The position numbers and the translations under genes are program-made. Positions 24,701 through 36,267 of a DNA stretch of 64,000 nt are shown piece after piece. Position 1 is the first letter of the stretch. Each line of letters opens with the position of its first letter. The DNA lies in contig OZ035998.1 in assembly GCA_964035015.1 (NCBI GenBank), positions 27,243,617 through 27,307,616 of the forward strand, read 5' to 3'. The notes below the pieces were generated by a model. That model saw only the letters and a list, made by a program, of their open reading frames with translations, had not been told where the DNA came from and did not search any database. The DNA comes from Corallium rubrum (taxonomy: Eukaryota > Cnidaria > Anthozoa > Scleralcyonacea > Coralliidae).

Positions 24701-27480
24701 AAGGATGATGACACCCAAACCTTAACGCCAGACGAATCAACAGCAGTAAAGAAAGCGAAGGACACTCCAGTTTTCAAAGATAGAAGATATGAAATCGGGA
24801 TTCCATGGAAAGAAGGTGAGCCAAAGTTTGAGAACAATTATGACATGGCCTATTCAAGATTAAAGAACCTGGAGTCGTCACTTTCGAAGAAGAAACCGGA
24901 AATTGCGAGCGCTTACAACACGATAATCGACGACTATCTTCAAAAGGGGTATGTGAGAAAAGTACCTTATTCACCTGAAGAAAGTTAATGGCTACTCCCT
25001 CATTTCCCAGTCATTAGAAGTGAAAAAACCACCACGAAAGCCAAAGCCCTACGACAACAAATATCTGATATTTTGTCTGGTGCTGGTTTCAACTTGAGAA
25101 AGTGGCTGTCCAACGAAGTTGCCGTGGTTGAAGATGTCCCAATGGAAGACCGCCTCCCAGGTTTAGAAATTCGAGAAGGCAGTCTACCAACCTTGAAAAC
25201 ACTTGGAGTACTACGGAAGCCGACTGATGATACATTTACCTTCCACATCCCAGTGCCAGACTCCTCAGAAGTACAAACTAAGAGAAGTGTGCTCCGAGCT
25301 ATCGCCTCGCTGTTTGATCCACTGCAGTTCCTGTCACCATTCACAATGAGGGCCAGAATCCTGATGCAAGACATATGGACAGCAGGATTAGAATGGGACG
25401 ACGTTTTAACCGACGATCTCCGTGAAAGGTGGAACACATGGAACAACGAGCTCAAAGATCTATCCACATTTAGAATTCCCAGATGCCTACGCCTTGCCTG
25501 CACCCATTGAATCACAATTACACCTATTTGCCGACGCTGCGGTTGCCTACCTCGTGTGTAAATACAGTGGACACCCACCAACCTCCCGCCTTATTGCTTC
25601 GAAGACCGTGTATCTCCAATAAACTCTGTCACCATTCCCCGCCTAGAGCTCATGGGAGCAGTCATCGCCAGCCGGCTAGCGAAGAATATTCAAAATGTAC
25701 TGTCTGTCCAAAAAATCACATTTTGGACAGATTCTACAAATGTATTGTATTGGGTACGCAGCCAGAGTCGTGCATTCAAACCTTTTGTGGCCAACAGAAT
25801 TGGTGAGACACAGAGGACTACCGATCCGCAGCAATGGCGACATTCCTGGAGTCATGAATCCAGCCGACTTACCCACCAGAGGACTGTCAGTCGCCCAGTT
25901 AGCCCTTTAGAGTGTGTGGATGGAGGGTCCGGAATTCCTGAAAGCCAGTGAAGCATCGTGGCCAGAGAAATTACCCAACAAACCAGCAAGAGATACTACA
26001 CCTAGTCAAGAGATGAAAAAGACGCAGACACACCTGACTAAAGAACAAGATGCCGAAGAGAAGTACGGACGCCTCAACCCAAGCCGTTGTTCCTCTTGGA
26101 GACGTTTGCTTCGTGTCACAGCTTGGACAAGACGTTTTTCAACAACTGCAGAGCAGCACGTTTGTCAAGACGAACAGCTAAGACTCTCCAGCAAGACGAG
26201 CTCGACATTGCACGAACCTTCTGCATGGTTAAGACGAGCACAAAATGATACCTTTCAAGACAAAGACAAAAGATTACAACGATTCGAATGCTCCTCAAAA
26301 GGATCCAGACGGACTGCCGAGGATGCATGGACGGACGTCTTCGCTTTGCCGAAGAACTTCCTTACAACAGTAGACATCCAGCGATCCTCCCTAAAGACCA
26401 CCCCATTACTCGGTTGGTTATTGTCGACGCTCACGAGAAACTCGGGCATGGCACTGGAACAGAACATCTTCTCACAGAACTTCGTTCGCAGTATTGCGTC
26501 CTGAGAGGAAGACGAGCAGTTAGAATGGTAGTAGAGTCATGTCCCGGGTGTCGCCGACGATTTAAGATGAAGCCAGCTGGCCAAATGATGGCACCTTTCC
26601 CCAAGTCTCTACCTTTAAGAGCATTTGAAAGAGTTGGAACCGACTACGGTGGACCATTTCTTACGAAACAAACGGGGAAAATCCAGGTCAAAACGGTATT
26701 TATGCCTTTTCACTTGTCTGGCTACTCGAGCGGTCCACCTGGAGATGATCTATTCCATGGATACCGACTCATTCCTGAATGCATGCAGCCGTTTTACATC
26801 AAGGAGGGGGACAACGACATACGTTGTGTCCGATAATGGAACAAACTTTGTAAAGGCAAACAAAGAGATCCGCCAATTAGTCGAGAAGCTTGACCAAGAC
26901 AAAAGCATAGAGACCACTGGAAACCAGTCAATAGAATGGAAGTTCAACCCTCATGCATCAGCTCCGCATTTTGGAGGAGTCTTTGAAAGCATGATTAAAA
27001 GTGCAAAAAAAGCCTTGAGAGAAATTTTTGGTGATGCCCATATACAGATGAAGAATTACATACAGCTATCTGCAGCGCTGAAGGATTGTTGAACTCAAGA
27101 CCAATTACATACACCAGTTCCAACCACGACTTTCCCCTGAAGCTCTGGACAAAGAAGAAGTGTTGGATTCGAGAAGACGATGGCGACGAATTCGACAATT
27201 AATCGGGCAGTTTTGGAAGCGATGGAGGAAGAAGTTCTTACCAAGTCTTAACGTCAGAGGGAAATGGTTTCAACCCAAGCGAGAATTGTCAGAAGATGAT
27301 GTATTGCTGATATAGAACCGAACGCTAAACGAGGAGAGTGGCCCCTTATAACTGAAGTGCATCGAGGCCTAGATAATCTAATTCGAGTGGTAAAACTTCA
27401 AGTGGGAAAGAACACTTACATTATATACGGCCGGTACATCGTCTTTGCCCGCTCGAGTACAACGATAACCGAGAATGAAG
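24701..27480 (+). pseudogene. BEL/Pao LTR-retrotransposon pol, decayed
   Basis: Frames shift at least five times. In order: peptidase/RT junction with IPWKEGEP and YLQKGYVRKV (24701-24985), an in-frame TAA at 24986-24988, HFPVIRSEKTTTK, then a jump at about 25045 directly to SGAGFNLRKW and LPTLKTLGV (25060-25500), so the RT palm with its YxDD is deleted. RNase H-like QLHLFADAA and FWTDSTNVLYW follow (25510-25800). The integrase has a zinc-binding HxxxxH...CPGC segment (26400-26560), GTDYGGPF (first Asp), VSDNGTNF (second Asp) and HFGGVFESMIKSAKK (Glu) to about 27050. A C-terminal tail runs to about 27480. Gag and protease are not visible. Confidence 0.88.
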
Positions 27481-27527
27481 AGCAAAAAACGTTGAACAAA
27501 TGTAGTTACATTCGGGAGGGGGGGTGT

Positions 27528-27771
27528 TTCCGACCGAATTATTATTTTTAGTTTTCTGGGTTCCTTCCTTGCCCACCCCCTGTTTCGTGACGTCGTCGCT
27601 GCGTGGGGTAAACACATGTAAGAATCTTATAATGTTTGGGGACAAGAGACGGGAAACGAGACTGACCTCGAGAGACTGCACTAGTTTTACTATTTTTTGT
27701 AGAAGTTTTATATTTAAGTTTTATATTATATTTTGAATAAAAAGAAAAGTATTTGACCAAAAAGCCGACGA
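27528..27771 (+). repeat. possible 3' LTR of the BEL/Pao element
   Basis: Begins TGTTTCCGACCG directly after the pol tail. It contains TATTTTGAATAAAAAG near 27735, a plausible polyadenylation signal. No matching 5' LTR was found in the window, so the boundaries are provisional. Confidence 0.35.
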
Positions 27772-27787
27772 GTTCTAAACGAGAACA

Positions 27788-28545
27788 ATGCCTTTGATCG
27801 CTGAGGTAGCGGAGGAGCTTGTTGTTGATGGAGAGCTGAGAGAAGCAATTACGTTGATCATCAATGATGATCAATTCGGAGGTTCAAAAAAATCTTCAGC
27901 TTGTTCTGCCTTGTTGTCTATGATCCACAGTTGGTCCTTGGCAACGGATGGAAGCAGTGCTAGCATCTGAACTGTTTTATTTGATTTCCGCAAGGCTTTC
28001 GATCTTGTGGACCATGGTCTCCTTGTGGAAAAGCTGAAAAATCTGCAATTATCGACCCCTACCTTGAATTGGATAACATATTTTTTTATTGGAAGACAAC
28101 AAAGAGTTAAACTGAATCACAACACCTTCTCTGACTGGCGTGGCGTCCCTGCTGGCGTGCCTCAAGGCAGCAAATTAGGCCCATGGTTGTTTCTCCTGAT
28201 GGTAAACGATCTTAGAGTAAGCCCAAATTTTAATCTCTGGAAGTATATTGATGATACAATTCTCTCTGAAACGATTGTGAAAGGCCTTCCAAGTTCGATT
28301 CAAGATGCCGTGGATGAAATTCAATCATGGGTAGCCATAAACCACTTCCATCTACATCCTACTAAATCAAAGGAACTAAGAGTTGACTTCAGAAAGCAGA
28401 AGGATGTCCAGGCTCTGGTACAAGTTGATGGGAAAGCAGTAGAAAATGTCGATAAAGTAAAACTATTGGGAATAATGGTTCAGTCCGATTTAAAGTGGAA
28501 CGATCACATCTCACATGTCATAGGACACGGATTCTTCCGTATTTT
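27788..28545 (+). pseudogene. LINE reverse transcriptase fragment (CR1/L2-like)
   Basis: The frame carries AEVAEELVV, QFGGSKKSS, then after one in-frame stop LFDFRKAFDLVDH (motif A), GVPAGVPQGSKLGPWLF (motif B), WKYIDDTIL (motif C, the YxDD box), HLHPTKSKELRVDFR (motif D) and VKLLGIMVQSDLKWNDHI (motif E). It is 5'-truncated right behind the BEL/Pao end and stops about 20 codons after motif E. Endonuclease and 3' tail are missing. Confidence 0.85.
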
Positions 28546-28569
28546 TCAGTTGCTATGGTTTAGCCAATA

Positions 28570-30490
28570 ATAGACCAGCAGGCTTACCATATAAGGTAAA
28601 ACAGATTGCACCATCAGAAAGAGCGTAAAACGTCTTTACGAAATGCGAAGAATCAGTTACGCTTGTTTTAAAGTTATATAAATCGCAACGCGAAAATGTC
28701 GACGTGCCTCGCGATGCGACTTTCGTTTTCGCAGCCAGCCACCCGACGTGAATCGGTGTTTGCAGGGTGCTATCGTCCGCATCAAGTTTGTGCTCGCCCT
28801 CCAGGCGCGAAAGTGCCGCACGGATAAACAGCGTGAGCTGTTTTCCAAGGAGTGGCTCGCCGGTGACACTCTGGGCAGTTTAGTCCATGAGAAGCTGGTC
28901 TTCTCTTTTTAACCTTTTAACCACAGTTTTGGCTCTGGCTTCAGCGGTCTCCTTAATTGGTGTCATTCTATTTCTTTCCTTTTAGATTAACGAAAAAATT
29001 TTCCCGGGTGAGGTTCACGACCTCAGCAGTCCAGTAGACTCCCCCCTGACCAGAATATTCACTGCACGTATATGACCTCAGTTCGTACGAATATTGTCTT
29101 CAAAATAAAACTTTCATTTAAACGTGGATATGTTGAAAGAGATTTTTGGTGATTCGAACAGTGAAGAAGGCTTCTATACGGGTATGAAATTGAAGACATC
29201 GAACTCGACAACAACGAAGATGGCGTTGGGCGTTGGCATTTGTCGATGAATGTGATGATGATAAAGAAGAAATACGGTGAAAGATCTGTAATGCTTTAGG
29301 GAAGGAAGCCATATCGGTTTGCCAGCTTTCTCTCCATCCTTTGACTCTAAAATTATCCAACACTACGGTTGACGTTGGGATTTTCCCTAATTATTCTTTA
29401 GTCTTGAGGCGTTCAAATACATTTATAGAGCAAACTAATGTCTGCGTTGCATGTGCAAGAAAATGCCAAGAAAAAAGGAGAAAAGCGCGAAGGATGCCGA
29501 CGATGAACTGTAACATTGTATTTTTATTTTTGGATAGAGTGATGTAGCCAACCTTCCGGAGATCATTAACTGTATTAACATTAACTATCATGTCTGTAGT
29601 ACTCTGATAATGTCTGTAGTACACCGACAACCAACATGTTATACAGTAGTATGTAAATGATTCAAAATTTTATGATCTTTAACTTTTATTTGTAAACTGG
29701 GGGTGAAATGCTGTACGTAAATGTATTCTACTGTTATATTTAATAATTGCTTTTTTAATTCAAAACTCAATTCAATTCAATTCAAAACTTTTTTGAGCTG
29801 TGAAGCAAGTCTTATTTGCTCTATTGGGTAAAGTTTACCCTTTCATCAGTACATGTATCTTCATAACTTGGCTTGAGATTTATAAGCTAATAAAAATCAT
29901 AGAACACATTTCTATTTGTTGCGAGAACTAAAAAAAATCCGAATAAAAGTTTTAAATACAGATTTTGGCCGGGTTTATTTATTCCATCCATTGCATAGAC
30001 AATAGTGACGATCATCATAAGCATCTTAATTAAAACTCTGTGTAATGAGTTACACAGACATTCAAATGAAAAGATTACACATAACCTCAGTGCATGTAGT
30101 TTCTCCGTGTAGTACACCCACAGTGCATGTAGTTTTTCTGTGTAGTACACCCACGTTACACGCACACAACATGCAAACAATGTTAAAAAAAATGTTGGGT
30201 GCCAAGTGTATGATGCTGTATATTATGTGTCTTTTATGCTACAGAATATATGTTTATTTGTGTAACACAACATTACAATAACCTTGCGCTGTGAATATAG
30301 CCCAGCAAACTTTGTTTACAAGACTGTGTTGAAATATAGCCATACTTACAAAGTTGTTATTCCACTTATTCATCTGGTCACAGGTCACTACCAGGTTCAG
30401 CTACATGTATTTGTCTGACAACTATAATATTAGCATGTACAACAACCACAATACTGCCATAAATAGCAAATATAAATTTCATACAATCAT
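28570..30490. other. unassigned stretch with a short tandem duplication
   Basis: At 30090-30152 a 32-bp unit (GTGCATGTAGTTT...GTGTAGTACACCCA) is present twice. At 28770-28900 the plus frame RIKFVLALQARKC...GSLVHEKLVF is open for about 45 codons but not recognised. (AATTC)n-type low complexity lies at 29760-29790. Confidence 0.4.
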
Positions 30491-30495
30491 CTTCA

Positions 30496-30600
30496 AAGCT
30501 GTCTGCCTAGTCTAGTGATTAGCAGCATAGTCTACGCTTTGACAGTGTGCTGCAGGTTCAAATACAGGTTCAGTTGTACAGCTTATTTTACTTTATTTTT
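30496..30600 (+). repeat. tRNA-like SINE head
   Basis: GCCTAGTCTAGTGATTAGCA resembles an A box and AGGTTCAAATACAGG a B box, spaced about 40 bp apart, followed by T-rich sequence. This is the arrangement of a tRNA-derived SINE. Confidence 0.4.
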
Positions 30601-30767
30601 AATCCTTTGTTTTTCTTTTTTTTTCCTATTCTCAGGGGGGTTTTAGGGTTAGGATTTTGGAAAGTGGTGGAGGGTTAGGTTTAGTTTTAGAAGAAAATAA
30701 CACAGTGCTGGACAATTAATAGCCGAACCCAGTAGTTATCCATGACCAGAGAAATACAGCTTCCTTA

Positions 30768-31032
30768 AGGCCATGTCACACAAGACAATTTTCCTTGCAA
30801 CTTGCAGTACAATTTTTGTCGGAAAAAAATATTGCAAGTTGCAGTGTGTCTCGTAGCGTTGTGAAAAGTAGAAGCTGCTTCTACTTTCTCTGCGACTCAC
30901 AATGTTCACAGTTTTTCGATGTGAGACTAGTTGCAAACATGGGATGTCACATGAGGAAATCTTTCTTGCAACTTGCAATACAACGCCATTCCGTTGGAAG
31001 TTGCAAGGAAATTGCCTTGTGTGACATGGCCT
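30768..31032. mobile_element. PIF/Harbinger-like MITE, 265 bp
   Basis: Inverted ends AGGCCATGTCACACAAGRCA continue through ATTTTCCTTGCAACTT. TTA lies at both flanks (30765-30767, 31033-31035), matching the TWA target preference of Harbinger elements. The interior repeats TTGCAACTTGCA-type motifs. No coding sequence. Confidence 0.7.
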
Positions 31033-31599
31033 TTATACTTATCAGTTATCACAACAATGTGTTGAAGAGTCTCTAGAGCAATAATTTAAAATAGGATACT
31101 GTGGCCTTCAGGCAGAATGGGGCGCCAGTTAATCGCTGAGGAAGTTAAAATCCTATCGATATTGTTTTAATGGAATACACATGAAAGTATAGTCTACCAT
31201 ACATTGTTAAATGCAAAAAATGGTTTAGCATTTAATAACTCATTCATGCAACGAACTTTAATACGAACATACCGTAATGGAAATTTCCCACTTCTTCATC
31301 GTAGAAATAAGACACACGTCTTTTAGACATTATATATTGACCATAAGCTTGTGACTTTATTCAAAACGCCAACAATTTTCAAGTTAAATGTTCAAAGTTG
31401 GGAACCACACGCCATATTTCGCCATGTTTTGTTGTCTTCGAATTCTCGTTCCGAGGCCCCTCATTGCGTTGCGCAGATAATTTCACAACTCCGTTTCCTC
31501 CCACAGGGAAAGTTGACACTAAAGGCTTCTGCTTTCCTATTGGTTGAAATTTCGCGCGTTTTTAGTGGCTATGAGTAAAACTGCAATCGTCCAACAGTA

Positions 31600-31860
31600 C
31601 ACGATCTCTTACCAAAATTAAGTGTATATCTTAATTGTAAAATAGGGCTCGAATTAAGACATGGCCTTAATTTTAAAATAGGGCTACAATTAAGACATGG
31701 GGTTGTGGTTAGGTTTAGGGTTTCCGGGGGGTTGTGGTTAGGGGTTGGGGGGGGTGGGGGATGAGTTTTCATTTAAAATTAAGGATTATCCTTAATTCTA
31801 GGCGAGTTGACAATTAAGGATAATCCTTAATTTTGGATGTGAGGTCGACCTGAATCGTCA
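31600..31860. repeat. AATTAAG-rich palindromes
   Basis: The 19-bp palindrome ATTAAGGATAATCCTTAAT occurs perfectly at about 31813-31833 and nearly so at about 31779-31799. Upstream, TTAAGACATGG and ATAGGGCT are each repeated twice around a G-rich segment. Confidence 0.5.
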
Positions 31861-31907
31861 TAAGTGGATTTAGCCCTGATGACGCGAGAATAAGATTAGT
31901 GGTTGCC

Positions 31908-32062
31908 TGGCCCATATTTCTTTTGAAATTGGGTTGTAAGTTCATGTCCAAAATAACCCGGGTACTTCATGAAAACCTGACCCCAACACACCCCCTAAAC
32001 CTAACCAATAAAATTCGTGCATATTGGACATAGACTTATTACCTGAAATTGGGCCACCTCCT
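31908..32062. repeat. small inverted-repeat element
   Basis: GAAATTGGGTTGTAAGTTCA..TGTCCAAAAT at the left pairs with ATTGGACATAGACTTATTAC..GAAATTGGGCC at the right. Confidence 0.5.
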
Positions 32063-32119
32063 CCGCAGGCCCTCGTCGCATCATGGACAGGTCACACACG
32101 CCGAATTTAGGGCCTGCAG

Positions 32120-32171
32120 CAACCTCGTACCCGCAACTCTCGCTAGAGAGAAAACCCTGGGTACGAAGTTG
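32120..32171. mobile_element. 52-bp MULE-like mini-element
   Basis: CAACCTCGTACCC at the left and GGGTACGAAGTTG at the right are inverted copies of the element A terminus (15674). GGCCTGCAG is duplicated exactly at 32111-32119 and 32172-32180. At 52 bp it is little more than two termini back to back. Confidence 0.8.
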
Positions 32172-32205
32172 GGCCTGCAGGTGCACCCGATACACCCGAA
32201 ATCGC

Positions 32206-32605
32206 ACCCGATCCGCACGTTGTATCTAATAAACTACTAGACATTATATACACATTGTATCCAGTAAGTTACTGGAAATTGTTTAATTGTAAGATGCGCC
32301 AATTAACGGATCAAAACTCACTGCGCATCCCACAATCTTTGCCAAGAACTGTTGACCATAAATTACAAACACTATTAGGGGGGTTGGTCGGGGAGGAGCA
32401 AGCTAAAAAAAAACCCCGACACTTTTCAAGTTAGGGTTAGGGTTACCTCCGGGAAATGCACATTTTTGAAGGTTAGGGTTAGGGGGTTCGGAGGGGGGGA
32501 AGGGTTTCATTAATAACCTCTTTATTAAACAATTTCCAGTAACTTACTGGATACAATGTGTATATAATGTCTAGTAGTTTATTAGGTACAACGTTCGGAT
32601 CGGCT
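32206..32605. mobile_element. MITE with 85-bp near-identical inverted ends
   Basis: TAATAAACTACTAGACATTA ... GTTACTGGAAATTGTTTAAT at the left is repeated in inverse at 32520-32603 with only a few differences. The centre holds GGTTAGGGTTAGGG twice (about 32431-32445 and 32471-32485). Confidence 0.72.
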
Positions 32606-32689
32606 GGAAATCAATAGTATATATACTGACAAAATCATTGGCCGCGCCAGTATGTATCCCTCATACGTATATCCGCTGCAAATACGATG

Positions 32690-33005
32690 TGGTGGCGCCA
32701 TAGTCAATCGAGATATGGTCTGGAAACTCAGCTAAAGTCTTTGATCTATCTTTTTGTTCGCCTTTATGCAGTTTTGTGCACGGTGCACGGTCAGTGAACA
32801 CATTGTATTTTAGTATAATGAACGAATTGTCCAATAGCAACGTTTCAGTTCAATCACTCAACCGTGCTATTTAAATATTAATAAACCTAATACAAAGGAT
32901 GTGCACGGTGTAAGGTATGGTTCAACATAAAATCCGAGCTCATTATAGGCGCTTTGAAGTTTGCCGAGTTTCCAGACCATATCTCGATTGACTATGGTGG
33001 CGCAC
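32690..33005. mobile_element. MITE with 40-bp inverted ends
   Basis: GTGGCGCCATAGTCAATCGA ... TGGTCTGGAAACTC at the left, inverted at about 32967-33004. Non-coding. Confidence 0.68.
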
Positions 33006-33040
33006 ATCTTTTCGATATTTCTTCATATGTTGAACCAGAA

Positions 33041-33351
33041 ATGTCGAAGAGAAGAAAAAAACAGGATTTCTTAGAAGACATCGGAACGTTTGAGTTTGAT
33101 ATGATGTACACGTAAGTCCTTCTGGAAGACTAGTGGAAGAAAATAAACGTGTCGAACTTGATTTCTCTGGTTTTTCACAAAATGAACAAGAGAACAGTCA
33201 GAACAACGAGCCCAGTACCGATGATGCAAGTCAAAATTTCACAACGGGCATCGAAAACACTTACGACGATGTTGACAGTTTACCTGATTTTGAAGAAGAC
33301 GACGATGAACAATGCAAACAAACCTGTCAAAACACAACAAAAGAAAATTGA
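33041..33351 (+). pseudogene. fragment of an unrecognised acidic protein
   Basis: From the ATG at 33041 a short basic start (MSKRRKKQDFLEDIG) reaches GTAAGT at about 33114. A frame offset by one then runs SPSGRLVEENKRVELDFSG into a Ser/Asn/Asp/Glu-rich tail ending at 33351. The 22 bp between GTAAGT and a TAG is too short for an intron, so a frameshift is likelier. It may be the 5' end of a transposase or host gene. No domain was recognised. Confidence 0.35.
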
Positions 33352-33951
33352 GACTTATGCCATCTTGGCGAACTAAACGGGAGTAGCTATCGTGTGTCGC
33401 ATTGTCGTGGGTAAAATGTCGTGGGTCGTGATTTTTCCCAAAAATTGTGAATAAATTATAGAAGTTGTATTATTGAAGTTGAATAAATTGAATAGCTATT
33501 CGGGGGAAGTGGATTTTGCGAAGGTGATTGCATTGTCAAGAGTAATCGAAAACATTAAATATTACAATCAGAAGTATTATCAACATCAATATTAAAAGGA
33601 ATACGATTGTACTAAATAATTTAAAGGTGAATCACAATCGCTACTGCATGCGCATTTACGGAGATATCAACGGGTCATGGGTGAGTTAAATTTGAAACCC
33701 GCGTTTCCATGCTATTATAAACCAACCGCCTGAGTGAGCTAAGTGACTCTGAAACTTGTTTAATCAAAAGCTGATATTTTGGAACGTTTCGCTTAGAACT
33801 TCACAAACTTTACGAAGAAAAGTATTCTGACTATACTTAATTCTGCCCATGCAAACAAATGTGCGTGAAAATTATTGTAAAGCATATGACTGAACGTCAT
33901 GCAGATCAATATACTGTAAACGCACCCGGCGTTTCCGACCATTCTCAGTAA
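33352..33951. other. unassigned stretch
   Basis: AT-rich, no gene. Near 33705 GAAACCCGCGTTTCC..TATTATAAACCAACC resembles the GTGGAAACGCTATAATAACG block in the adjacent fold-back. Confidence 0.4.
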
Positions 33952-35080
33952 GCAAGGGGTGCAAAACCATTGGGGCGAGCGCGCGGCCATGCCTATATAT
34001 CCTTGTTAAAATCATGGCGAAACTCGCGAAGCAAGAAGGATATCGCTTCGATTTTTGTTGAATTCGTCTTTAATCGTCGTTTGGATAGCTTTTCTGTGGT
34101 CTGGTATGTTCGTTATTTGATTTTAGACCATCATCGCTGATAACCAACGCGTGGAAACGCTATAATAACGAAAGTTTCCTCAACTGAGGGGTGGCTGCGC
34201 TGTTATGACGCACGTCGTTTGACGATTTCAGCAACGCATTGTAAAACTTTATCTCCAACTCTCTTGTAAATCACTCGAACTTCAAGCGTATAGTAACGTA
34301 AGTAACCAGAGTTCATCTTCGTCATCTGAAGTCTGAAATATCCTCTTTCTCGTTATCAAACGAAGTGTATTTATATAATGTTTATCTCCTCGCAGGAAAG
34401 GGAACGTTTCGGGTTATGCGTGTTTACTTCTATATACACGTTCTTAACTGGCATATACAGGGCAAAATATAGTTAAATACAGTTTAAGTCTAACTATTAA
34501 GTATAAAGATAGAATCGTACATATTGATTGTATTTTTGTCGAATTATTTACGTGTAATTACTTTGAAGAACGAAGCAATTTTATTTGGGAAATTTGATAC
34601 CATTAGCATTGAAGGCTGATATACGGATATTCTAGACAAATGTTTGCTTACGCCAAGTTTCTGCCGAAATCTGGTGATTTGGCCGCTTATTAAGGACCAA
34701 AATTTTAAGATAATACCTCTTCACCCAATATAGACTGCGTTTGTTGTTATCGCAGTATCCCACTACACAGCGAGGCGTCTTGTCTCTGCTATAAAAATAG
34801 ACAAACAGCCGCGTCCCGTGTCTGCCACAATGGCGCAGCCACCCCTCAGTTGAGGAAACTTTCGTATTATAGCGTTTCTACGCGTTGGTTATCAGCGATG
34901 ATGGTCTGAAATCAAAGAACGAACATACCAGACCACAGAAAAGCTATCCAAACGACGATTAAAGACGAATTCGACAAAAACCGAAGCGATATCCTTCTTG
35001 CTTCGCGAGTTTCGCCATGATTTTAACAAGGATAAATAGGCATGGCCGCGCGCTCGCCCCAATAGTTTTGCACCCCTTGC
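33952..35080. mobile_element. fold-back element with arms of about 255 bp
   Basis: Left GCAAGGGGTGCAAAACCATT ... CTGAGGGGTGGCTGCGC (33952-34207) is inverted at 34826-35080. Arm identity is high. The 618-bp centre is AT-rich and non-coding. A duplication could not be defined. Confidence 0.7.
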
Positions 35081-35279
35081 AATATGGCCCCTATTACATT
35101 TAAACAAGACGCCTGGGCAGGCGTTCACTCGGGCTACGGCAAAATCACGCGCAGGTTGTCACATGCAGTGCTAAGATCTAAAGCCGCCGTCTAAACACAT
35201 TCAGGTCACAGACAAAAGTCAAAACACAATCCAATCTCCGATAGAAAACGCAATTTGCAATACACAAAATACGATTGCC

Positions 35280-35623
35280 TGTAACGTATTTCCACACATG
35301 TACACAGCGTTCATATGTCGAGTCTCTTCGGGTATTAAATATCAACACAGCTAGCGACATTACTGACCAATATCAAACTATGTCTGTGAACACGCAAAAC
35401 ACATCCGAGACGAGAAAGACTTGATCAGATTTGTACTCTGATCATCAGACAGTAGGAAAGCTAAGAAAGAAAGCATTATTTCCACACATGTACAGCTTTC
35501 ATATGCCAAGTCTCTTCGGGTATTAAATATATGGCGTGTGATATATCCAAATCACCAATGTCCCAATCCAGAAATGGAATATTTAAAATCCCTTGTTACT
35601 GATGGAAAGGTATTTAATACAGT

Positions 35624-35656
<33 letters not shown>

Positions 35657-35829
35657 CCATAATATATACCACAAGTAGTAATTGTCACTGGCAATTGCTT
35701 GGGTATATATGAGTGGTGTTGTCACATCTATATTATTCCCAGCTACACTGATGAGGTGTAGTACAGCGAAACACATGTCTAGATTGAATTTAACAAATAA
35801 AACATAAAGCTCCGTGCATATGTACTCTA
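35280..35829 (+). mobile_element. Penelope-like 3' region (candidate)
   Basis: A segment of about 55 bp (TTTCCACACATGTACA..TCTCTTCGGGTATTAAATAT) is directly repeated at 35289-35343 and 35473-35529. It leads to a (TA)n run, then to a hammerhead-like motif and an ACAAATAAAACATAAA tail. Terminal direct repeats with hammerhead motifs are described for Penelope-like retroelements. No RT or GIY-YIG domain was recognised. Confidence 0.4.
35742..35790 (+). ncRNA. candidate hammerhead ribozyme core, degenerate
   Basis: CTGATGAG (35748-35755), a putative stem II GGTGTAGTACAGC with one mismatch, GAAA (35768-35771), a very short stem III (ACA/TGT) and a GTC cleavage triplet (35777-35779). Stem I pairs CTA with TAG only if two bases (CA) are bulged, so activity is doubtful. 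The minimal stem III fits the Penelope-type class. Confidence 0.4.
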
Positions 35830-36267
35830 ATATTCAGAGTTCGAATTAACGGTGTGCAATGTGCAATTTGCACATCGTTTTGGCCTAAATAGTGAAAATT
35901 GCATATCACTTTTCAAAACGTCGATGTGCAAAAAAAAAATCAGACTTGAGACTAATGAGCATCCATCCATGTTTATAGGTAATGCATTGCCAATATGTCA
36001 TCTTATGATTTTATAAAAAGCGCTTTCGCTTTGAATCCCTTTGAATTGGCTTTGATCTAGCAGTGTGTTCGCAAATCTTTGACATAGATAAAGTTCTTTT
36101 TATCTCAGGTGTGTCAGGTCAAGGTGTGATATTTTTAGCCGCAATGACAGGTGTGATTTTTTAGCTGTCGTATTTGGCTTTAGTGCTTTTGTTTTGCTTT
36201 TTGAAAAAGCTGTTCAATCGAAATCGCTCTCTTTACTCCGTGCTTTACTATCCCTGGTAGAAATCCT

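Noticed and set aside
32431..32485. Telomere repeat array
   Set aside because: Only two or three TTAGGG units at each place, within a MITE; too short for a telomere or interstitial telomeric block.
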